Positions 36,965 to 46,954 of a DNA stretch of 64,000 nt are shown piece after piece. The DNA is taken from NCBI GenBank assembly GCA_026014705.1, contig JAOZHU010000015.1, forward strand, positions 124,001 through 188,000, read 5' to 3'. The notes beneath the pieces were generated by a model. It was given only the letters and a program-made list of their open reading frames with translations. It did not search any database and had not been told where the DNA came from. Numbering within the stretch: position 1 is the first letter of the stretch; each line of letters opens with the position of its first letter. Position numbers and translations under genes: made by a program. This DNA comes from Candidatus Bathyarchaeota archaeon (lineage in GTDB: Archaea; Thermoproteota; Bathyarchaeia; Bathyarchaeales; Bathycorpusculaceae).

Positions 36965-38060
36965 TTTACTAAGCATTTACAGCCCGTCAGGCAAAGAAAC
37001 AGCCATCGCTGATTTTCTCGCCAAAGAAATGCGCGATCTGGGGTTCAGCGTGAGAAAAGACGCTGTTGGAAACGTAATCGGCGAAATCGGACAAGGCGAA
37101 CCAACCATCCTCCTATGCGGACACATGGACACAATTCTGGGCAATTTACCCGTACGCGTGGAAAGCAACAAAATCTACGGCACAGGCGCAGTTGACGCCA
37201 AAGGACCATTGGCAGCTATGATTATGGCCGCAGCCACGCTTGCCCGCGAAGCCGCTCTCCCAGCCAAAGTATTAGTTGTCGCTGTTGTCGAAGAAGAAGC
37301 CACCAGCAAAGGCATAAAGTACGTAATCAAACAAGGACTGAAGGCTGACTACGCTATATTCGGCGAACCCAGCGGCGTCGAAAACATAACCATAGGCTAC
37401 AAGGGCAGCCTGCATCTCAGAATAACCTGTAAAACTGAGACGGGGCATTCTTCTTCCCCGTGGTTTTACGAAAACGCATTGGAAAAAGCGTTTGACCTTT
37501 GGCAGCAGATTAAAACTGTGTATCCGCCTGTGGAGCAGCAGGAAAGCCCGTTTCACGCTGTAACCGCATGCCTAGTCAAACTTGCAGGCGGCAGAGGCAA
37601 TTCTAAGGTGCCGTCGGAAAGCGAAATGCGCGTGGACATTCGGGTTCCGCCTCAGCTTACCGCTGCCCAAGTTTTCGGCGTCTATGAACGCGTGATCAAG
37701 CAGTGGCAAGATGCTAACCCCAAGGTAAAGGTGAAAGTGACGATAATGGACCAGAACGAAGCGTTTGAAGTTCCCACAGACTCGTTTCTGGTGCGCGCCA
37801 TGTCATTCGCCATCAGAAAAGTCATGAACAAGCCAGCTACGTTATTGAGGAAAACGGGAACGGGTGACATGAACATCCTCGGCAGAGCCATGCATATACC
37901 CATAGTCACTTATGGACCAGGCGACTCTCACTTGGACCACACCAAAGACGAGCACATAGACATACGCGAGTATCTAGCAGGCATCGAAGTCTATAAGGAA
38001 ACAATTCTAAAGCTGAGTGAACTGCACAAGAAAAAAGGCAAAGCTGGCTCTCAAGAGTAG
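36933..38060 (+). CDS. lysK: LysK-type deacylase (M20 family)
   Basis: LLCGHMDTI...GTGAVDAKGPLAAMI...EEEATSKGIKYVI; last gene of the LysW cluster. Confidence 0.9.
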   Translation: MQDYPVRLLTDLLSIYSPSGKETAIADFLAKEMRDLGFSVRKDAVGNVIGEIGQGEPTILLCGHMDTILGNLPVRVESNKIYGTGAVDAKGPLAAMIMAAATLAREAALPAKVLVVAVVEEEATSKGIKYVIKQGLKADYAIFGEPSGVENITIGYKGSLHLRITCKTETGHSSSPWFYENALEKAFDLWQQIKTVYPPVEQQESPFHAVTACLVKLAGGRGNSKVPSESEMRVDIRVPPQLTAAQVFGVYERVIKQWQDANPKVKVKVTIMDQNEAFEVPTDSFLVRAMSFAIRKVMNKPATLLRKTGTGDMNILGRAMHIPIVTYGPGDSHLDHTKDEHIDIREYLAGIEVYKETILKLSELHKKKGKAGSQE

Positions 38061-38066
38061 ACTCAC

Positions 38067-38654
38067 TTATTTTATTCTTAAAAAATGTTCAGCGTCTAGA
38101 AGGCGGCTGGTTGTCAACTCGCCTAAAACTGCCAAGTCTTCAGTTGGCAAATAACTGCTTGCCGACTCATCATAGAGTGCGCTGGCGGATGCTGGAAACT
38201 CGCCTTTTGCCCAAAGAATATATGTCAGTGGAATACCCTTCAAGGCGGTAACTTCCACCGAAAATTCTCCGAGGTTCAAACGCAAGCCGCCCAGAAGTTT
38301 TGCCGCTTCAGGCAACTTCTCTGGTTCTTCGCCGAAAACATCAGCAATGGGTTGAATCGCCCTTCGATTGAAGGCATCTTCGTAAGCGTAGCCGCCTGGG
38401 ATGTCTTTGAACTTGACAAGTTTGCCTCTTAGTGGGGTGGGATTGGCTAATGAGTAATGGGCAAGTAGAGTAGTTAGAATCTGGGTATGACTCTTGTTTA
38501 TGTTTCTCACAGAGTTGCTGCTTAACTTGTCTTTTACGATGCCGTTTTCTAAGTTGAGAGTGTATCCTAGAAAGTCATAGAAGTTGTCTTCCTGAGGGTT
38601 GAATAAAAGGCGTAGCTTTTGCAGAGTCTGAGTTTGAAGGTTTAATTTAATCAA
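38067..38654 (-). CDS. DUF3786-like protein
   Basis: GGLRLNLGEFSVEVTALKGIPLTYILWAKGEFPASASALYDESASSYLPTEDLAVLGELTT pattern. Confidence 0.6.
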   Translation of the reverse strand: MIKLNLQTQTLQKLRLLFNPQEDNFYDFLGYTLNLENGIVKDKLSSNSVRNINKSHTQILTTLLAHYSLANPTPLRGKLVKFKDIPGGYAYEDAFNRRAIQPIADVFGEEPEKLPEAAKLLGGLRLNLGEFSVEVTALKGIPLTYILWAKGEFPASASALYDESASSYLPTEDLAVLGELTTSRLLDAEHFLRIK

Positions 38655-38696
38655 ATACCCTCGCGCCTCTAATGGTTGAATAATAAGAAAAGGGAG

Positions 38697-40106
38697 TTAT
38701 GCTTTATCCAGTTTGAATTCCTCATGAATTGCGCGAACTGCAGTTTCACCGTCTTTCTCCTTAACCACGAACGAAATGTTCAGTTCCGAAGAACCCTGCG
38801 CTATCATGCGAATGTTTACTCCTGCACGCGCAACCGTGGTAAACAGCCTTGACGCTACGCCTAACGTGCCCTGCATGTTTGCCCCCATGACGGCTATGAC
38901 ACATACATCATCTTCAGCGGTTACCTCGCTGACTAAACCTCTGCCCAGCAATGCGATTTCCAGCGTGCTGAGCGCCCTGCTCAAAAGGCTTCTGCGAACC
39001 ACAAGCGACATGTTTGCTTCTGAAACCGCTGTGGAAATCATCATCACGTTTATGTCGTTCTTGCCGAGCACTTCGAGGACTTTCGCGTAGCTTCCAGGCG
39101 CACCCACCATTCCTCCACCGCTGACGTTTAGCATGGCGACATCCTTTATCAGCGCTACGGCTTTCACAACTTCGGTCGGTTTGATTTCTGGCTCTTTTGT
39201 AATCAGTGTTCCTTCGTTATCAGGATGGAAGACGCTTCTTATTCTGACTGGGATGCCTGCTTTAATGACAGGTTCCAATGCGCGCGGGTGCATTGCTTTA
39301 GCGCCGAAAATAGCCATTTCAGCTGCTTCCTGATAAGACAGCCGCGGCAGCTTTTTCGCGGATGGGATAATCTTCGGGTCTGTGGTCATTATGCCGTCAA
39401 CATCTGTCCATATCCACACTTCGTCAGCCGCTAAGGCAACGCCTAGAACGGTGGCTGTGTAGTCAGAGCCGCCACGCCCGAGAGTGGTGACCACGCCATC
39501 TTGGTCTGCGGCTATGAAGCCAGTCACGACTGGAATTACTCCCTTTTCAAGCAACGGCAGAATTGTCAATCTTATTCGATGCGCGGTGTAGTCCATGAGC
39601 GGGTCGGCTTCTCCGAAGTTCGAGTCAGTCACTATTCCCGCGTCTTTTCCAGTGAAGAATTGCGCTTCGAACTTGGAGTCTTTCAGGGCCCCGCAGACAA
39701 TTGGGGCGGATAATCGTTCTCCAAAAGACAAAACGTAGTCTCTGGACTTAGGGGTGAGCTCGCCAACGTAGCATATTCCCGTGAGAACTTTGTTGAGTTC
39801 AGAAATCGTGCTCGTGACAACTTTCTCGGTTTCTTTCTGCAACTGCTTATTCAAAATGGCTTTTGAGATGGCTGTAACATGCCTCTCAGCAAGCTCTTTG
39901 GTAAACGCTTGCATCTTCTTCTCGTCACCTTTCTTGGCTTGTTCAGCAATGTCTACGAGTTGGTTGGTGACGCCTGCCAACGCCGAAACCACAACGGCAA
40001 CTTTGCAATCGTTTCTAGCGTAATGGGCAACCAACTCGGCTACGTGGCGTATGTTTTCGCCAGTTCCAACGCTGGTTCCGCCGAACTTCATCACTATCTT
40101 CTTCAT
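38697..40106 (-). CDS. Aspartate kinase
   Basis: MKKIVMKFGGTSVGTGENIRHVAELV...GRGGSDYTATVLG; C-terminal tandem ACT domains. Confidence 0.95.
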   Translation of the reverse strand: MKKIVMKFGGTSVGTGENIRHVAELVAHYARNDCKVAVVVSALAGVTNQLVDIAEQAKKGDEKKMQAFTKELAERHVTAISKAILNKQLQKETEKVVTSTISELNKVLTGICYVGELTPKSRDYVLSFGERLSAPIVCGALKDSKFEAQFFTGKDAGIVTDSNFGEADPLMDYTAHRIRLTILPLLEKGVIPVVTGFIAADQDGVVTTLGRGGSDYTATVLGVALAADEVWIWTDVDGIMTTDPKIIPSAKKLPRLSYQEAAEMAIFGAKAMHPRALEPVIKAGIPVRIRSVFHPDNEGTLITKEPEIKPTEVVKAVALIKDVAMLNVSGGGMVGAPGSYAKVLEVLGKNDINVMMISTAVSEANMSLVVRRSLLSRALSTLEIALLGRGLVSEVTAEDDVCVIAVMGANMQGTLGVASRLFTTVARAGVNIRMIAQGSSELNISFVVKEKDGETAVRAIHEEFKLDKA

Positions 40107-40118
40107 TTCAATCGCCTT

Positions 40119-41144
40119 CTATGTTGGTTTAGTTGCCAATTTATGTCTAATGTCTAAGAGGTCTCTTAAAACTGCACTGGCAGTTTCCATGCCGCCTGCA
40201 CCTTTGCCAATCACGGTTTGTTCTCCAGCGTATTCAGTGAAGAAGGTCACTGCGTTTAATACGCCGCTGACGCATAACGGATTGGTTTTGGCGATTTCAG
40301 TGGGCTTTACGGTTGGCTTGTCGCCGTCTATTGAACCGATGAGCTTGATTGTGCTGCCTCTTTTTGCCGCTTCTTCAAGCGCCTGCAATGATACATCACG
40401 AACGCCTGTTCTCTCAACGTCTTTTAAGGTAATTTTCTTATTCATTATCCAGTTTGCCAAAATGACTACTTTGCATGCGGCGTCGAATCCGTCAATGTCC
40501 ATGGACGGTTCAGCCTCGGCGTATCCGAGCTTCTGCGCGTTCGTCAACGCTTCTTGGAAGGTTACATGGTTTTGAGACATTTCTGTCAGAATGTAGTTGG
40601 TTGTGCCGTTCAGTATGCCGCGTATGGCAAGTATTCTGTCTCCAGCGAGGCATCTTTTGGCGAACTCGAGGATAGGCGTTCCACCGCCAACTGTGCCGCT
40701 GAATCGGAAATAAACATTGTTGTACGCGGCTAGTTCTGTAAGTGCAGGCATGGCTAGGGCTAAAGGTCCCTTGTTGGTTGTGACAACGTGTTTCCCTGTT
40801 TTGAACGCCGTGGTGATATGTGACAAGGCGGGTTCAGCGTTTTTGATGTTGACGGGTGTGACTTCAACAACCACCTCTGCTTCAACTGTCTCAATGACCT
40901 CTAACGCTGACATTCTTGGGCGACCAAACTCAGGATCAGCGGATATGGGGTAACCCCGTTGCCTGATTGTTTCGAGTTTTTCAGGGCTGAACCCTCGCTG
41001 GTTTATGACCGCGCCATCTATGTCGGCGATAGCTACGACTTTCGGGTTAAACCCGTAATCCTTAACCTTCTCAGCATATTTACGCGCAAGAACAGTGGTT
41101 ACGCTCTTACCGACTACTCCATAGCCAACCAAAATGATTCTCAT
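40119..41144 (-). CDS. hom: Homoserine dehydrogenase
   Basis: GYGVVGKSVTTVL...GTVGGGTPILEFAKRCLAGDRILAIRGILNGTTNYILTEM. Confidence 0.95.
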   Translation of the reverse strand: MRIILVGYGVVGKSVTTVLARKYAEKVKDYGFNPKVVAIADIDGAVINQRGFSPEKLETIRQRGYPISADPEFGRPRMSALEVIETVEAEVVVEVTPVNIKNAEPALSHITTAFKTGKHVVTTNKGPLALAMPALTELAAYNNVYFRFSGTVGGGTPILEFAKRCLAGDRILAIRGILNGTTNYILTEMSQNHVTFQEALTNAQKLGYAEAEPSMDIDGFDAACKVVILANWIMNKKITLKDVERTGVRDVSLQALEEAAKRGSTIKLIGSIDGDKPTVKPTEIAKTNPLCVSGVLNAVTFFTEYAGEQTVIGKGAGGMETASAVLRDLLDIRHKLATKPT

Positions 41145-41151
41145 GCGCGCT

Positions 41152-42405
41152 TCACCTTTCCAGAATTGCCACTTGCCGTTTCAAGCCAAGCGCGTCCTCA
41201 ATTGCCGCTATTTCAGCGTCAACTTCGACAGGTTTCTCACTCATCTTAACCGCTGTATCAGGGTCTTTAAGTCCGTGCCCAGTAGTAACGCAAACCACAC
41301 TTTCGTCCTTGCCGATGACGCCGTTGTTGACGAGTTTAATTAAACCCGCGATGGATGACGCACTGGCTGGCTCCACAAAAATGCCTTCCACGCGTGCCAG
41401 CAGCTTCTGCGCTGCAAGAATCTCCTCATCAGTCACGGTTTCCGCTGTTCCGCCCGAGTTTCGGATGGCATTCACGGCTTTCTTCCAGCTTACCGGCGCG
41501 CCTATTCTAATGGCGGTTGCAATGGTCTCAGGTTTTTCAACGGGCACAATTTTGTCGCTTCCGCTTTTGATCGCCTGCGCAATGGGCGCTGAACCAACAG
41601 CCTGTATGCCCGTCATACGCGGTAGATTACCTATGAAACCGAGTTCCCGAAATTCCGTAAAACCCTTCCATATGGCACTTATGTTTCCCGCGTTGCCTAC
41701 GGGCACTACGACTCGGTCAGGCACTTCTTCCTCCAGTTGGTCGCACAGTTCATATGCAAGCGATTTCTGCCCCTCTATTCTGAACGGGTTAATCGAGTTA
41801 AGCAAATAGATGTTTCTGTGTTTTTCCGAGAGCTTTAACACGATATCTAAGGCTTCATCAAAGTTGCCGCGCACTTGCAGAACCTGCGCGCCGTAAATCA
41901 TAGCCTGAGATAACTTGCCGTAAGCGATTTTGCCCGAGGGAATCAACACTGCACAGCGTAACCCTGCTTTCGCAGCATAAGCAGCTAAAGAGGCAGAAGT
42001 GTTGCCTGTGGAAGCGCAGATGACGGACTTCGCGCCAAGCTCCACTGCTTTCGTAACGCCGACCGTCATACCCCTGTCTTTGAATGAGCCTGTAGGGTTT
42101 TCGCCTTCGTTTTTCACGTAGAGCCGTCTCAGTCCAAGCTGCTTTCCTAAACGCAAGCATTGGTGAAGCCCTGTCCCACCCTCGTTTAGGGAGACGATTT
42201 TCGAGAAATCGTTGATGGGCATGAAATCCTTGTAACGCCAGACGGAAAGCGGCACCTTTTCCCAATCGCTCTTCCCCAGCATTTTCACTAACTCAGCGTA
42301 ATCGTACTTTATCTCAAGCAAGTCTCCGCATTTCTTGCAGAAGTAAACAACCTCATCCACAGCGTATTTGCTTCTACAGTTGATGCATTCCTGATGCGTC
42401 ATCAT
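41152..42405 (-). CDS. thrC: Threonine synthase (zinc-ribbon N-terminus)
   Basis: ECINCRSKYAVDEVVYFCKKCGDLLEI; NPTGSFKDRGMTVGVTKAVELGAKSVICASTGNTSASLAAYAAKAG. Confidence 0.95.
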   Translation of the reverse strand: MMTHQECINCRSKYAVDEVVYFCKKCGDLLEIKYDYAELVKMLGKSDWEKVPLSVWRYKDFMPINDFSKIVSLNEGGTGLHQCLRLGKQLGLRRLYVKNEGENPTGSFKDRGMTVGVTKAVELGAKSVICASTGNTSASLAAYAAKAGLRCAVLIPSGKIAYGKLSQAMIYGAQVLQVRGNFDEALDIVLKLSEKHRNIYLLNSINPFRIEGQKSLAYELCDQLEEEVPDRVVVPVGNAGNISAIWKGFTEFRELGFIGNLPRMTGIQAVGSAPIAQAIKSGSDKIVPVEKPETIATAIRIGAPVSWKKAVNAIRNSGGTAETVTDEEILAAQKLLARVEGIFVEPASASSIAGLIKLVNNGVIGKDESVVCVTTGHGLKDPDTAVKMSEKPVEVDAEIAAIEDALGLKRQVAILER

Positions 42406-43349
42406 TCCATCTCCACTATACTAACGCCTCCACCGGGCTTTGTAGCAAAGGCAGTTGCCTCGAAACCCGCAGAGCCGAACCCCTCTTTCATGGCAGCCGC
42501 AACTTTTGCAGTGTCAACTTTTTTATTGTTGGCGACGGCTATTATAGCTGGTCCCGCTCCGCTTATGGCAACTCCGCATGCGCCCGCACGCAAAGCGTTT
42601 TCTCTTACTTGCAGGTAACCGGGAATTAAAAAAGCTCTCGCAGGCTCAACCACCGCATCCAACATTGACTTGCCTATCATATCAACATCACCTGTTGCAA
42701 AGCCACTTGCTACAACGGCGGCTTTTCCAACATTGTGAACCAGCTGGTCTATTCGAATCAGTTTAGGCACAACCGAACGGGCTTTTCTAGTCTTGTTGAC
42801 TGATGCTGGAATGTGCGGGAAGGCTACGCACACCTCCATGTTTGGCGGAGACTTTAGATTAACTATCTCTAATGGCTTATAAGATTTGACAATCACGAAA
42901 TGCCCGCATATGGCTGCTGCAACATTGTCCGCGTGTTCAGAGCCTGCTGAGGCGACTTCGCCTTTCGCTGCCAAACGAATTAGCTCTCTGTTGTCTAATC
43001 CGAGGTTGCACAGGTGGTTTAAGCCATAAGCCACGGCTGCGGCAGAGGCAGCGCTGCTGCCCAAACCAACGCTTGGAAAGATGCATCTTTCAATTTCTAT
43101 TTTAACGCCTGCTTCAAGCGAGAATTCCCGCAACATGTGGTTTGCAACTATGCCCGCTGGGCTTTTCTCTGGCTGTGTGGCGCTTGCCGCTGCAGAGAGC
43201 CCTGAAACAACTATTTTGACGCCCTCGGGAACAAGTGTTAGCTTGACTTTGTCGTTTGGTCGCTGCAGTGCTAAGCCGAAAACGTCGAAGCCTGGACCCA
43301 AGTTGGCTGTTGTGGCAGGCGCTTTGACGGTTACTTGGCGCAGCGGCAT
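42402..43349 (-). CDS. thrB: Homoserine kinase
   Basis: GHMP kinase: APATTANLGPGFDVFGLAL, FPSVGLGSSAASAAAVAYGLN; thr cluster. Confidence 0.93.
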   Translation of the reverse strand: MPLRQVTVKAPATTANLGPGFDVFGLALQRPNDKVKLTLVPEGVKIVVSGLSAAASATQPEKSPAGIVANHMLREFSLEAGVKIEIERCIFPSVGLGSSAASAAAVAYGLNHLCNLGLDNRELIRLAAKGEVASAGSEHADNVAAAICGHFVIVKSYKPLEIVNLKSPPNMEVCVAFPHIPASVNKTRKARSVVPKLIRIDQLVHNVGKAAVVASGFATGDVDMIGKSMLDAVVEPARAFLIPGYLQVRENALRAGACGVAISGAGPAIIAVANNKKVDTAKVAAAMKEGFGSAGFEATAFATKPGGGVSIVEME

Positions 43350-43468
43350 AGTTCCATCTCTAAACCCGCAGATTGTATAAGCCTGTGAGTATTATTTGTG
43401 CTGTTCAGCAACTTCATTTTCGAGCACATCTTTTTCCGTGGTCACTACTCCTTTCTCGTGGGGCGTGG

Positions 43469-44047
43469 CTAACCCACTATGTTTGACAGTACCTCATAGG
43501 CTTTGAGGCTGTCCTTTTTCTCCACGACGATGATGGTTTCTGTCCAGCATGAAATAAATTCTATCATGTTAATGTTCTGCTCAGCCAGCAACGTTGTCAA
43601 AAAAGCTACGACTCCCGGCGTTGCTTCCAAATCTTCAGGCGAATGGATAACCGCCATCGTGCAGTTCTCATGCTTGACCAGCGCGCTTATTCTTTCAGGC
43701 AGGTCGCTTCTATCCATCAAGTAAACGAACTTGCCTAACAAGTCCACTTTCATGCCGCTTTTCGCGTCCATTTCTCTATTGGTTATCATCACGGATTTCC
43801 TGTCGTAAATAGCTATGCTGCTCCGTTTCAGAAGCTGCAACACCCTTTCCTCTCGCTTTTGCCTGTGCCTTTGAAGTTCCTCTGAAAACCGACGCAAGGC
43901 AGCTTTTATGGCGCTTGTATTGCCAATTTTCAGTTCCCTTTGGATCTGCCTAGACAACTCGCTGAGGTTAACTATTCCTTTCTCCAGCGCTTCAAGAAGG
44001 TACGGTTTGTTCCGTAAGTGACTTCTCACAGCTTGGGCTATAGTCAT
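43469..44047 (-). CDS. ACT-domain regulatory-like protein
   Basis: N-terminal helical (wHTH-like) segment and two ACT-like units (IAIYDRKSVMITN...; CTMAVIHSPEDLEATPGVVAFLTTLLAEQNINMIEFISCWTETIIVVE); start MTIAQAVR. Confidence 0.65.
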   Translation of the reverse strand: MTIAQAVRSHLRNKPYLLEALEKGIVNLSELSRQIQRELKIGNTSAIKAALRRFSEELQRHRQKREERVLQLLKRSSIAIYDRKSVMITNREMDAKSGMKVDLLGKFVYLMDRSDLPERISALVKHENCTMAVIHSPEDLEATPGVVAFLTTLLAEQNINMIEFISCWTETIIVVEKKDSLKAYEVLSNIVG

Positions 44048-44081
44048 GATGCACGAATGTACCAGTTGACACATTTAAAGT

Positions 44082-45401
44082 TTGTTGTGTTACAAAAAAG
44101 TCGCAAAGTTTAAAAACGCTGCCCCTGAGGCTAGGGGAATAATTCAGTTACAAAAACGGGGGAACAAAAAAATAACCGAAAAAATAGTCCTCGCCTACTC
44201 AGGCGGACTCGACACATCCGTGCTCATCAAGTGGCTGCAGGAAAAATACAACGCCGAAGTCATAACCGTAACCGTCAACGTCGGCCAACCAGAAGACCTG
44301 AAAGAAATAGAAGAAAAGGCACTTCGACTTGGCGTCCTAAAACATTACTCGATTGACGCCAAAGAAGAATTCGCCGCTGACTACGTCTTTCCAGCCATAA
44401 AAGCCAACGCACTTTACGAGGGGAAATACCCCATAAGCACAAGCCTCTCTCGCCCGCTTATAGCCGCGAAGATGGTGGAAATCGCGGAGAAAGACGGTGC
44501 AACAGCCTTGGCGCATGGCTGCACAGGCAGAGGCAACGACCAAGTGCGCTTCGACATATCCCTAGGCGCTTTAGCACCCGACCTCAAAATAATCGCTCCA
44601 GTCCGCGAATGGGGCATGACAAGAGAGGAAGAAATAGCTTACGCAAAAACAAAGGGAATTCCTGTATCCACTGCCGCCAAAAAGTACAGCATAGACCAAA
44701 GCATATGGGGCAGATCCATCGAATGCGGCATTTTGGAAGACGCCAGCAAGGAACCGCCAGAAGATGCGTTCGAATGGACTGTGACGCCTGAAAAAGCGCC
44801 GAACACGCCTGAATATGTAACCATCAAATTTGACGGTGGCGTGCCCGTTGCCGTAAACGGAAAAAAACTGAAACCGCTTGCACTGATTGAACTGCTGAAT
44901 GAAACAGCGGGCAAACACGGCGTAGGCCGCATAGACCACATCGAAGACCGCTTAGTGGGCATCAAATCCAGAGAAAACTACGAATGCCCAGCAGCAACCG
45001 TCATACTTGAAGCACACAAGGATCTGGAGAAAATGGTTCTCACACGGCACGAGGTGCTGTTTAAACAGCAGATTGACGCAGAATGGGCTTTCTTGGCGTA
45101 TGCGGGCTTATGGATGGATCCGCTGCGGGAGGACCTTGAAGCTTTCATAAATAAGACTCAGGAAAACGTGTGCGGCGAAGTGCGTGTCAAACTCTACAAA
45201 GGCGCACTTCAAGTTGTTGGCCGCTCATCGCCGATGTCGCTTTATGACCAAAACTTGGTCAACTACAACATTAAAACCAGTTTTAACCAAGCCCACTCGA
45301 AAGGCTTCATTGAACTGTGGGGTTTGCAGACACGAATGTCTAACGTGCTTAAGCAGAAAACCAAAAAGCAAAAAAAAGCCAGCGGCAGCAAGAAGCCTTA
45401 A
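44082..45401 (+). CDS. argG: Argininosuccinate synthase (true start likely near 44172)
   Basis: KIVLAYSGGLDTSVLIKWLQEKYNAEVITVTVNVGQ; homologous region begins about 44172. Confidence 0.96.
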   Translation: MLCYKKVAKFKNAAPEARGIIQLQKRGNKKITEKIVLAYSGGLDTSVLIKWLQEKYNAEVITVTVNVGQPEDLKEIEEKALRLGVLKHYSIDAKEEFAADYVFPAIKANALYEGKYPISTSLSRPLIAAKMVEIAEKDGATALAHGCTGRGNDQVRFDISLGALAPDLKIIAPVREWGMTREEEIAYAKTKGIPVSTAAKKYSIDQSIWGRSIECGILEDASKEPPEDAFEWTVTPEKAPNTPEYVTIKFDGGVPVAVNGKKLKPLALIELLNETAGKHGVGRIDHIEDRLVGIKSRENYECPAATVILEAHKDLEKMVLTRHEVLFKQQIDAEWAFLAYAGLWMDPLREDLEAFINKTQENVCGEVRVKLYKGALQVVGRSSPMSLYDQNLVNYNIKTSFNQAHSKGFIELWGLQTRMSNVLKQKTKKQKKASGSKKP

Positions 45402-45433
45402 CCTGTTCACAGAAAAAGTTGGGAGAACATGCG

Positions 45434-46945
45434 ATGTCAAAGATACTGCATGGCGGAAGAATAGGCGCATTGCGAAAAGACGTTGCCGAGTTCACGTCAT
45501 CAATAAAAGACGACGTTAAACTTGCAAAAGCCGTGGTCGACATTAACAAAGCACACGTAGTAATGCTAACTGAACAGAAAATCATCAAGAAAGCCGACGG
45601 CGCAAAAATCCTCGCCGCTTTGACCAAGCACACCGATATACCGCTAGATGCCTCTTCTGAAGACGTGCACATGGCTGTAGAAGAAGTAGTGCTCCAAGAG
45701 ACAGGCGCCGAAATAGGCGGAAACCTGCATGTCGCCAAGAGCCGAAACGACCAAGTTGCCACGGCTGTTCGCATGGAACTGAGACGAAACCTGCTTAGCC
45801 TTATGTTTTCAGTAGTGGAGCTGCAGGAGAGTCTGCTGGCAACGGCTGAGATGCATCTCCAAACTGTTATCTTGGAATACACTCACCTGCAAGCAGCGCA
45901 ACCAGTGACTTTCGCACATTACCTGATTTCGCATTTTGACGCTCTGGAGCGAGATTTGCAGAGACTGCAGGAAACCTACGCGAGAGTTAACCTTTCCCCA
46001 ATGGGCGCAGGCGCTTTAGCTACAACAAGTTTTCCCATAAACCGCGAACGCGTAGCGGAACTTCTAGGCTTCAACGGCATAGTGGAGAACTCAATTGACG
46101 CTGTGGGTAGCCGAGATTTCCTGCTTGAAACCACCGCGGCGCTCACACTCATTGCTGTCAACCTCAGCCGCTTAGCCGAAGACTTGATTGTATGGAGTGC
46201 ACCCGACTTCGGCGTAATTGAACTTCCAGACGAATTCGCTTCCACCAGCAGCATCATGCCCCAAAAGAAGAATCCTGAAGTTTTGGAGGTCATCCGAGCG
46301 CGAGCCAGCCACGTGTTAGGCGATTTTGTGGCGTCTGCCGCCGCCATAAAAAGCCTACCGTCAACCTATAACCTGGACTTCCAAGAAGTCACTCCGAAAC
46401 TGTGGGCAGCCGCTGAAACTGTTAACTGCGCCTTAAATATTTTCGCCAAGCTTATTCCTAACCTGAAAGTGACAGCAGACGTTTCCCGCAAAGCACAAAC
46501 AAGTTTTGCAGCGGCAACCGAATTGGCTAACATGCTTGTGCGGAAATACAATGTTCCTTTCCGAACAGCCCACAAAATAGTCGGCGTTCTCGTAAAGCAG
46601 CTAATAGAAGCTAAGCAGACATTCTCAGATGTCACGCCCGTCCTGCTTCAGAAAATCGCCCAAGAAGTAGCCAGCATCAAACTTATTGTCAAAGCAGATG
46701 ACATCGCAGAGGCAACCGACCCATTGAAGATAGTTGAAGCTTACGCTATCGTGGGAGGACCAGCGCCAACAGTGGTCAAACGTGCATTAACCGTTCGCAT
46801 GAAACGCTTGGCTGCCGCGAAATCTTCTGTGTCTCAGCTGCAGCAGAAGATAGTTGAAGCAGAGAGCCAGCTTCAGTCAGCAGTCAACTCTTTTCATGGG
46901 AATTCCCATGAAACGGAAGGTTTAAAAATTCAAAATGGTAGGTAG
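45434..46945 (+). CDS. argH: Argininosuccinate lyase
   Basis: VAKSRNDQVATAVRMELR; GSSIMPQKKNPEVLE-type signature (STSSIMPQKKNPEVLEVIRARA). Confidence 0.96.
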   Translation: MSKILHGGRIGALRKDVAEFTSSIKDDVKLAKAVVDINKAHVVMLTEQKIIKKADGAKILAALTKHTDIPLDASSEDVHMAVEEVVLQETGAEIGGNLHVAKSRNDQVATAVRMELRRNLLSLMFSVVELQESLLATAEMHLQTVILEYTHLQAAQPVTFAHYLISHFDALERDLQRLQETYARVNLSPMGAGALATTSFPINRERVAELLGFNGIVENSIDAVGSRDFLLETTAALTLIAVNLSRLAEDLIVWSAPDFGVIELPDEFASTSSIMPQKKNPEVLEVIRARASHVLGDFVASAAAIKSLPSTYNLDFQEVTPKLWAAAETVNCALNIFAKLIPNLKVTADVSRKAQTSFAAATELANMLVRKYNVPFRTAHKIVGVLVKQLIEAKQTFSDVTPVLLQKIAQEVASIKLIVKADDIAEATDPLKIVEAYAIVGGPAPTVVKRALTVRMKRLAAAKSSVSQLQQKIVEAESQLQSAVNSFHGNSHETEGLKIQNGR

Positions 46946-46954
46946 AATAGGGCA

